NCBI GenBank assembly: GCA_942493045.1
Contig: OW818665.1
Location: 248,001 to 312,000 of the forward strand
Direction: 5' to 3'
Source of the DNA: Teretinema sp942493045
Lineage (GTDB): Bacteria; Spirochaetota; Spirochaetia; Treponematales; Treponemataceae
Length of the DNA stretch: 64,000 nucleotides
Shown here piece after piece: positions 58,389 to 64,000 of this stretch; the first letter of the stretch is position 1; the number at the start of each line of letters is the position of its first letter. A program made the translations under genes and the position numbers. The notes beneath the pieces are model-generated. The model saw only the letters and a list, made by a program, of their open reading frames with translations, did no database searches and was not told where the DNA came from.

Positions 58389-60143
58389 ATGCAAAGAATC
58401 AGCGACCTTGGTGCGTACACCTTTCAGGCTTTGCTGCAAAACAGTTTGACTAAATTCGCGGATCGACCAGTACACGCTTTCGCGTCGGGCACACCGATAA
58501 CCTACCGGGAAGCCGGCGAGAAAATTGCCGAGGTTCGCAATCTTTTATACCGTTTGGGAGTCAATCCCGGGGATAAGGTTGCCCTTTACGCTCAAAGCGC
58601 CCCTAACTGGGGAATATGCTACTTTGCCATTGTCACCATGGGCGCCATAGCGGTGCCGCTGTTGCCGGATTTCAGCGCCAAGGAAGTTGAAACCTGTCTG
58701 AAGCATTCCGGAGCGACTGTGATGCTGGTGGCCGACCGCCTGCGCGAAAAAATCCCTGCTGCCGGCCAGACAGAGCTGCGCGGAGTGCTGCGCAGTGATG
58801 ATTTCGCCCTGATTTCCGGAACCTTTGTCCGGGAGGGGAGTGCGGTGCTTCCGGTGGTCGGCGAGGACGATACTGCTTCCATCATTTATACTTCCGGAAC
58901 CACTGGACGCTCCAAGGGAGTCGAGCTGAGCCATAAAAATCTGGTATTCAACGCCCTGGGCAGTCAGTCTTTTCAGCGTGTTAATAAGTTCGATGTCGGC
59001 CTTTCGATTCTACCGATGTCCCATGTCTATGAATTTACCATCGGTTTTGTGCTGTTCTTCCTGAACGGGGCCTGTGTCTATTACCTTGAAAAGCCGCCGA
59101 CTGTTACCACCTTGATGCCGGCATTAAAGACAGTAAGGCCGACTATCATGCTCAGCGTGCCGATCATCATGGAAAAGATATACAAGAACAAGATAGTTCC
59201 GACCTTTACCACCAAGGAATCAGTACGTAAGCTGTACGCCAAGCCTTTTTTCAGAAAAATACTGCACCGCATTGCCGGTAAGTCGCTGAAACGGACGTTC
59301 GGCGGAAGGGTTAAGTTTTTTGGTATCGGCGGCGCCAAGGTTGATCCGGTGGTCGAGCAGTTTTTGAAAGAGGCCCGTTTTCCCTACGCTATCGGTTATG
59401 GTCTGACTGAGACCGCGCCGCTACTGGCTGGGTCGGGACCCAAGGTAACCAAGATCGGAACCATCGGTAAAGTGATGCCCGGCGTGGAGCTGAAACTGCT
59501 GGACGCTGATCCGGTTACCGGTATCGGCGAGGTTATCGCCCGTGGGCCGAACGTCATGAAGGGCTATTATCGCGATCCGGAGCTGACCGCGGCCGTGTTT
59601 ACCTCTGACGGCTGGTTCCGTACCGGGGACCTCGGTTCAATCGATGAAACCGGTCGGCTATCGCTGAAGGGGCGCTCCAAGAACATGATCCTTAATTCCA
59701 GCGGCGAGAATATTTATCCCGAGGATATCGAGTTCGTTCTCAATCAGCATCCGCTGGTGCTGGAGTCCCTGGTGGTAGAGGGAGATAATTCTTCGCTGGT
59801 GGCACTGGTTCAGATCGATGAAGAAAAACTGGCTGCCGAAGCCAAGAAGCGTCTGGAAGAAACCCATAAGGACGGCATGGTTCATAACATGACCGCGGCG
59901 ATGGGCGAGGCCGTCAGCGGCGCCATGGCCGGGATGTCCCAAATGCTTAATTACAAACGCGAGGAAATCCTGACCGAGATCAAGTTTTTTGTAAACAGCA
60001 ATGTCAACAAGATGAGCCGGATAGACAAGGTTGAGCCGGTGCAGCAGTTTGAAAAAACCGCCAGCCAAAAGATCAAACGCTACCTGTACTCCATAAAAAA
60101 AACCATTCAAGGGGACCACGGAACGCATACCGATAAGGTTTGA
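58389..60143 (+). CDS. AMP-dependent long-chain acyl-CoA ligase
   Basis: 584 residues. Activates a fatty acid to its adenylate then CoA ester. Motifs: IIYTSGTTGRSKGVELSHKNL (P-loop), GYGLTETAP, FRTGDLGSIDETGRLSLKGR and NSSGENIYPEDIE (A10 region). Shorter than mitochondrial-type enzymes and similar to spirochaetal fatty acid ligases, which import host lipids. AGGAG precedes the ATG by 7 nt. Single gene. Confidence 0.92.
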   Translation: MQRISDLGAYTFQALLQNSLTKFADRPVHAFASGTPITYREAGEKIAEVRNLLYRLGVNPGDKVALYAQSAPNWGICYFAIVTMGAIAVPLLPDFSAKEVETCLKHSGATVMLVADRLREKIPAAGQTELRGVLRSDDFALISGTFVREGSAVLPVVGEDDTASIIYTSGTTGRSKGVELSHKNLVFNALGSQSFQRVNKFDVGLSILPMSHVYEFTIGFVLFFLNGACVYYLEKPPTVTTLMPALKTVRPTIMLSVPIIMEKIYKNKIVPTFTTKESVRKLYAKPFFRKILHRIAGKSLKRTFGGRVKFFGIGGAKVDPVVEQFLKEARFPYAIGYGLTETAPLLAGSGPKVTKIGTIGKVMPGVELKLLDADPVTGIGEVIARGPNVMKGYYRDPELTAAVFTSDGWFRTGDLGSIDETGRLSLKGRSKNMILNSSGENIYPEDIEFVLNQHPLVLESLVVEGDNSSLVALVQIDEEKLAAEAKKRLEETHKDGMVHNMTAAMGEAVSGAMAGMSQMLNYKREEILTEIKFFVNSNVNKMSRIDKVEPVQQFEKTASQKIKRYLYSIKKTIQGDHGTHTDKV

Positions 60144-60224
60144 AAATCGGCGCCGCCATAATTGGCGGTGATTAGCCGTGTGTATTTAAGCGGGTGTAAT
60201 TATGCGGGTGTAATACATAAAAAA

Positions 60225-60255
60225 AACCAGGCGGTGCGCATCGCCTGGTTTTATT
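60225..60255. terminator. Bidirectional terminator
   Basis: 9-bp stem (AACCAGGCG / CGCCTGGTT), 8-nt loop, with an A-run before and a T-rich run after. It serves the acyl-CoA ligase and the convergent caspase operon. Confidence 0.85.
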
Positions 60256-60270
60256 TTTATCCTCGCTAGG

Positions 60271-62403
60271 TTAGAACGTGATTCCCGCCGAGAAAACCGG
60301 ATAAAGGGCGGCCCGGCCTCCGGCGATTTCGTAGGGCTCCCGCCGATCTCCCAGAGCGAAGGCCCTTTCATTAAAGCCTGTGATTTTGACGTCCAGAGCC
60401 GCCGACAGACTGAAGCCGAAATGGCGGAAAAAGGCCGTGGTGAAAGTCAGCCGGGCGGACGGCACCAGATACGCGGACAAGTGCCTCTCAAAAGCCTCTT
60501 CGATTATCAGCTGGTCGTCCGGGTTTTCCGGATCAAGTCTTTTTACCTTATCATGCAGGGTTTCCAGTTCGCTGAATAACAGATACTGCTTAGCGAATAT
60601 CTCCAGATCCAGTGAATTGCCCCTTTCGGCCATTAAGCGGTTTCCGATACCGAAACCAGAAATCATAAAATCACCGCTCTGGTCGAGTGGCGCGCCGGCC
60701 ATCAGTATGGTGTAAAAGTGTCTGGTACCGCCCTTATACTGAACCCAGCCGTTGCCCTCGTTATCCACGGTAAACGACGGACTTATAATTCCGTCGGCGA
60801 TAAAGTTCAACAGACCTAGGGACAAGCCGGTATTGCTTTTAGCCACATTGATGATACCGACTTGAATTCCGTCGACATTCTTGGCGATATTCAAAAAACC
60901 GGAAGCCTGGATGCCCTCGAAATCCTTGGCGATATTCAGAAATCCGGCAGCCTGAATACCCTCGGAATCTCCGTCGGCAATATTGATAAAGCCGGCCGAC
61001 TGCACTCCCGAGAAGCCTCCGATTACCAGGTTCCCGAAGCCGGCGGCTTGAACTCCATTTACCCGGCCGATGGCGCGGTTGGCGAAGCCGGCCGCCTGGA
61101 CGCCGTCCATGTTTTCGGTGACGTCACCGATAAAGGCCGAGGCCTGGATTCCATAAATATTGCGGTTCTGCACCATGAAGGGACTGACCGAAATATTGAC
61201 ATTATCATTCACCGTACCCGGGTACATCATGCCCGGGAAGAAGCTGAAGCTGAACGGCAGCCATTCTTTGGCCTCATCATTTTCCATGGTGATCTCCGCT
61301 TCATCGTAGCCCTCGCCGCGGGACCGGCCGGACAGTCGTGGTACCGGAGTGAACCCGGACGGAGCGAGCATCTGCCGTTGGCCGCGCAACAGCGTGATCG
61401 TGGTTTGGGAAGTGCTGTTTCCGGAGAGCGATGTGATGGTGTAGGAGCCGGCCGGGAGGGCTAAAATCATGGCGGTGCCGGGAACCTTGGTGATTTCTGA
61501 AACCAGGAGCCCGGTAATGGTACGGATAAAATACCTTCCGGAAGTCTGTTCGTTGAGAATCAGGGCGGACTCAGCTTCGTTGATGTCCGTTAGCACCAGG
61601 TCGCCGGAGCCTACCAGGGTGATATTGTATGAGGGATGCTGAGGTCCGACGGAGCTAAGCTGGGTTTGGGAGAGGGTATCGTTAAAGGCATAATGATAGA
61701 GCTCGTTGAGCGATACCTTGCCGTCTCCGGAGCTGTCGGCCGCGCCGCGCAGGCCGGTGACCAGGGCCTGGGTAAAAAACGAAGCCTGGATACGATCGGA
61801 TTCCAGGGAGGCTTCGGTCGCGGAGCTGGAAGACAGATAGGCATGACCCTGCACAACGGAGGAATCATCCATTAGAAAGGGTTTATCCTTTTCTCCGCCC
61901 TTGGCCCGGACGAAGTTGCCGGAAAAGCAGGAGTCCAGCATTACCACGTGCACGTCGGTGGGAACTCCGGCGAGGTCGGCTTTCAGGCTGCTGTATTCAT
62001 ATTTTTCGCCGCCGAGCAAGAAAGCTTGTTCATCGGAATGCCCGGAATAGTAAAACAGGAATTCGGTGCGGCGGGCGGAACCGGCGCGTTCGGTGATCCG
62101 GGCCGAGAGCGATGCGAAAGCCTGTAGGATTTCCTGACGGGACGGTTCCGAGAGAATGATGGTGTTTTCACTTTTTACTCCGCCGATCTCCGCCATGGTC
62201 AGAGCCAGACGCTGGGCATCGGTGACGGCGTATTTCAGGGTTTCACGGCCGGCGCCGCCCTCATTGGAGGCGACGTAGAGGGCGTAGCGCTCAACCGGCA
62301 GCGGTGTGCCCTGCGCGGCGAGCGGCAGAGCCAGGACGGTCAGCAGCAGCAAGGATAGGGCGCAGAGGCTCGTTTTTAATCGGTATGTAGTGTTGGCTTT
62401 CAT
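60271..62403 (-). CDS. Secreted caspase-family protease with surface repeats and barrel-like end
   Basis: 710 residues. Signal peptide to about LPLAAQG (residue 31). Peptidase C14 domain (about 35-265): catalytic His122 in FYYSGHSDEQ and Cys159 in MLDSCFSG. An EF-hand-like calcium loop (DSSGDGKVSLNE, 223-234) lies inside it. Then a beta-rich linker, then about six repeats of (G)(V/I)Q-A-(A/S)-G-F-x-N-(I/L)-(A) spanning about residues 415-520 (LA_2272-type surface repeat by memory), and a C-terminal beta-rich region with final VFSAGITF as in outer-membrane proteins. Overlaps the DUF4384 gene by ATGA. Confidence 0.85.
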   Translation of the reverse strand: MKANTTYRLKTSLCALSLLLLTVLALPLAAQGTPLPVERYALYVASNEGGAGRETLKYAVTDAQRLALTMAEIGGVKSENTIILSEPSRQEILQAFASLSARITERAGSARRTEFLFYYSGHSDEQAFLLGGEKYEYSSLKADLAGVPTDVHVVMLDSCFSGNFVRAKGGEKDKPFLMDDSSVVQGHAYLSSSSATEASLESDRIQASFFTQALVTGLRGAADSSGDGKVSLNELYHYAFNDTLSQTQLSSVGPQHPSYNITLVGSGDLVLTDINEAESALILNEQTSGRYFIRTITGLLVSEITKVPGTAMILALPAGSYTITSLSGNSTSQTTITLLRGQRQMLAPSGFTPVPRLSGRSRGEGYDEAEITMENDEAKEWLPFSFSFFPGMMYPGTVNDNVNISVSPFMVQNRNIYGIQASAFIGDVTENMDGVQAAGFANRAIGRVNGVQAAGFGNLVIGGFSGVQSAGFINIADGDSEGIQAAGFLNIAKDFEGIQASGFLNIAKNVDGIQVGIINVAKSNTGLSLGLLNFIADGIISPSFTVDNEGNGWVQYKGGTRHFYTILMAGAPLDQSGDFMISGFGIGNRLMAERGNSLDLEIFAKQYLLFSELETLHDKVKRLDPENPDDQLIIEEAFERHLSAYLVPSARLTFTTAFFRHFGFSLSAALDVKITGFNERAFALGDRREPYEIAGGRAALYPVFSAGITF

Positions 62404-63149
62404 TTGGAAGGCTCCTGTTTAATGAGTAAAATGTCGGTACTGTGCAGGGCGGCCGGCAGCATACCGTTCAGGCGGAAGCCGCCGGAGCTGTCGGCGCGGG
62501 CTGAAAGCGACAGCGTCTGCCGGATATTTTCGATCGGAAACTGGCGGGCAGAGGAAATAAAAATAAAGCGTTCAAAATGCGGAGCATTGTCCAGGCGATA
62601 GGAGTAGTTCAGGGCCAGCTCCTCGCCGACAGTCAGCTGCGCGCTCAGATTTCCGTTTTCCGGATAGTGTTGAAAGACATTGCCGTTTCCGTCTACGGAT
62701 AAAATGACACCCCATTGATCGCTGTCGGAGCGGTAGCGGATCTGAAGCACGTCATCCTGCCGCACCTGGTCATTGCTTGTCAGTAATTCAGCCTGGGTTC
62801 CGGTTTTCTTGAAGACCTGCAGCGACAAGCCTGATCCCTTCATCCGGATGCTGTCAGGGGTGTTTTGTAGGGCGCTGTTTCTCTGGGACAGCGGCAGGAC
62901 GGTCAGGGCTAGGATCAGGGCGGCGGCGATGGCCGACAGCGGTCCCGCCATCCGAAAGAAGGAGGTATGCGAACGGCCGGCCCTAAGCGCCAGTTTCCGC
63001 GCTACCGCTTCTTTTTGGCTGTTTGCCGGATAGCGCGAGAGAATTTCAGTATCCGATTGTATTAATTTTTCGAGGTCGGCGGAGTTCGCCCCGGCAGCCG
63101 GTTTTTCACCGCTGCGCATCTGCTCCAGTAACAGATCCGGTGTTTTCAT
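62400..63149 (-). CDS. Single-pass membrane protein with DUF4384, probable anti-sigma factor
   Basis: 249 residues. Residues 1-70 cytoplasmic and helical, one transmembrane helix (about 74-92), then an extracytoplasmic DUF4384-type domain (SGLSLQVFKKTG ... VILSVDGNGNVFQHYPENG ... LNYSYRLD). Position between an ECF sigma gene and the caspase gene, with overlaps on both sides, suggests it holds the sigma factor at the membrane. No zinc-finger (HxxxCxxC) motif is seen. ATG 63149 follows GAGGGAG by about 7 nt. Confidence 0.78.
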   Translation of the reverse strand: MKTPDLLLEQMRSGEKPAAGANSADLEKLIQSDTEILSRYPANSQKEAVARKLALRAGRSHTSFFRMAGPLSAIAAALILALTVLPLSQRNSALQNTPDSIRMKGSGLSLQVFKKTGTQAELLTSNDQVRQDDVLQIRYRSDSDQWGVILSVDGNGNVFQHYPENGNLSAQLTVGEELALNYSYRLDNAPHFERFIFISSARQFPIENIRQTLSLSARADSSGGFRLNGMLPAALHSTDILLIKQEPSK

Positions 63150-63651
63150 GATGTGCTCCCTCACAGTGCCGTGCCCGGTGGCGCAAGCGGTCCAGCCGTT
63201 TGCGGATTCCGGATACGGACATGTTCATTGCCTGCGCGGTTTCTTCCAGGGTTAATCCGTCCACATAGTGCAGCGTGGCCATGGTACGGGTGTCTTCCTT
63301 CGTTTCCGCGAAGATGTAGTCCAGAAAGAGGGTGGTGTCGGTCAATTCTTCATGATTGCGTCCGGTGTCGGCGATGCTGTCCAGGATCTCGTCGATGCGG
63401 GGCGCGTAGCGCACCCGGTTGGAGCGGATTCTGTTCAGGCAGACGGTTGTCGCGATCGTGTAAAAAAAGCTGGAGCATGCTGAGGAAAGTTTTTCACGGC
63501 GTTCGAGAACGCGTACAAATACATCCTGCATGGCATCCAGGGCCTGCTCTTCGTCTCCGAGCAGATACCGGCATCTCCGCAGAACCATCGGTCCGAATTT
63601 ACCGTAAAGGCTTCCAAAATCATCTAGAGTAACCTTTGCGGAAATTGCCAT
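63106..63651 (-). CDS. ECF-family RNA polymerase sigma factor
   Basis: About 181 residues. Region 2: LYGKFGPMVLRRCRYLLGDEEQALDAMQDVFVRV; region 4: DYIFAETKEDTRTMATLHYVDGLTLEETAQAMNMSVSGIRKRLDRLR. It lacks region 3, as in ECF factors. Overlaps the DUF4384 gene by 44 nt. ATG 63651 is preferred; a GTG at 63687 is in frame. A GTGACA-17-TGTTAT promoter candidate lies upstream on the minus strand, with no sign of autoregulation that I can recognise. Its target is likely the operon it belongs to. Confidence 0.9.
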   Translation of the reverse strand: MAISAKVTLDDFGSLYGKFGPMVLRRCRYLLGDEEQALDAMQDVFVRVLERREKLSSACSSFFYTIATTVCLNRIRSNRVRYAPRIDEILDSIADTGRNHEELTDTTLFLDYIFAETKEDTRTMATLHYVDGLTLEETAQAMNMSVSGIRKRLDRLRHRARHCEGAHHENTGSVTGADAQR

Positions 63652-63778
63652 AGTTCTGTGTTTCCCTGCGTTCAGAATGTATAACACGGCGGCGTCAGTA
63701 AACTGTCACCGCCGGATCAAATAAACTTTCCTAAAAAAACTGTTGAAAATCAGTGTAGCACAGCGCTTCTTTTTTTTC

Positions 63779-64000
63779 TTATTCCCAGCCGAAAGTCGCC
63801 GGCGGTTTGTTGGTAATATCATAATAGATAGCGTCGACGAAACCCAGCGCGGCGACACGCTCGACGATGTTGCGCAATACTGAAACATCCAGGTGGGCGA
63901 AGCGGGCCGTCATAACGTCCTCTGAAACCACCGGACGCAGCACGATGGAGCAGTGTCCTTTCTCAGCGGCGTAGGGCAGCGAAACGGTGAGGTGCTGGAA
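63779..64000 (-). CDS. guaA: GMP synthase, C-terminal end only
   Basis: 73 codons and a stop, continuing past the right edge. The sequence reads SIVLRPVVSEDVMTARFAHLD, VLRNIVERV and ends YYDITNKPPATFGWE, the dimerisation domain and final signature of glutamine-hydrolysing GMP synthase (usual end D-I-T-x-K-P-P-x-T-I-E-W-E). The terminal T-F-G-W-E replaces T-I-E-W-E. It completes the GMP branch started by guaB, though it is not in the same operon. Confidence 0.95.
   Translation of the reverse strand, partial: FQHLTVSLPYAAEKGHCSIVLRPVVSEDVMTARFAHLDVSVLRNIVERVAALGFVDAIYYDITNKPPATFGWE

Noticed and set aside
1..64000. tRNA, rRNA, CRISPR arrays, insertion sequences or prophage genes
   Set aside because: None recognised by reading. 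A tRNAscan, Infernal or IS search would be decisive; small non-coding RNAs could have been missed.

Overview
The window reads as chromosomal DNA of a spirochaete, most likely a free-living or gut Treponema-like member of the Spirochaetales. The main evidence is a gene for cytoplasmic filament protein A (cfpA), which is specific to spirochaetes. It sits beside the set that, as I recall, flanks it in Treponema pallidum (TP0746-TP0751: pyruvate phosphate dikinase-like protein, conserved cytoplasmic protein, CfpA, VWA protein, pallilysin slot). A second treponemal block follows: short alaS, SurA/parvulin-like protein, nusB, TPR protein, orphan groES and an alternative sigma factor (my recollection of TP1012-TP1017). 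Many predicted products are lipoproteins or signal-peptide proteins. Base composition is moderate and even, and I see no insertion sequence, prophage, tRNA, rRNA or CRISPR array.

Layout. 1-2.1 kb: three-gene ABC exporter, truncated at the window edge. 2.1-8.4 kb: minus-strand envelope genes (lipoproteins, FecR-domain protein, small beta-barrel) plus a RarA ATPase with an extra C-terminal domain. 8.5-13.1 kb: folate and tRNA-modification operon (folD, folE2, miaB, LapA-like, SPOR protein). 13.2-23.2 kb: the cfpA neighbourhood, with a DHH phosphoesterase, a VWA protein, an HPr-like protein and a PPDK-derived protein that has lost its ATP site. 23.3-30.7 kb: alaS, SurA-like, nusB, TPR, groES, a sigma-70-family factor behind a consensus sigma-54 promoter, and a HAD hydrolase. 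30.7-34.5 kb: nitrogen module glnA-ANTAR regulator-glnK-amtB. 34.6-44.7 kb: pyrG, recG, yggT, dnaE, a STAS protein, queH and a second DHH protein. 44.9-50.1 kb: dapB, then tetR with a two-part sodium symporter, and ilvB behind a complete amino-acid attenuator. 50.3-60.1 kb: secreted protein, engB, a tandem PII-like protein with its DUF1538 membrane partner, purB-guaB-purA and an acyl-CoA ligase. 60.3-63.7 kb: an ECF sigma / membrane DUF4384 / secreted caspase operon. The window ends in the 3' end of guaA.

Themes. (1) RNA-level control is frequent. glnA and amtB each follow an intrinsic terminator that overlaps a hexaloop hairpin of the type bound by ANTAR proteins, and an ANTAR gene lies between them. 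ilvB has a Leu/Val leader peptide, antiterminator and terminator. pyrG also has a terminator between its probable promoter and its start. (2) Seven starts (outer-membrane protein, alaS, HAD, dnaE, the ilv leader peptide, engB, purB) lack a Shine-Dalgarno sequence and have a -10 hexamer about 7-9 nt before the start codon, which predicts leaderless mRNAs. (3) A PEP-dependent phosphorelay may exist beside the filament gene. (4) A sigma-54 to group-2 sigma cascade, similar in plan to RpoN-RpoS in Borrelia, is suggested. All functional statements rest on reading the sequence and on family knowledge; no searches were run.
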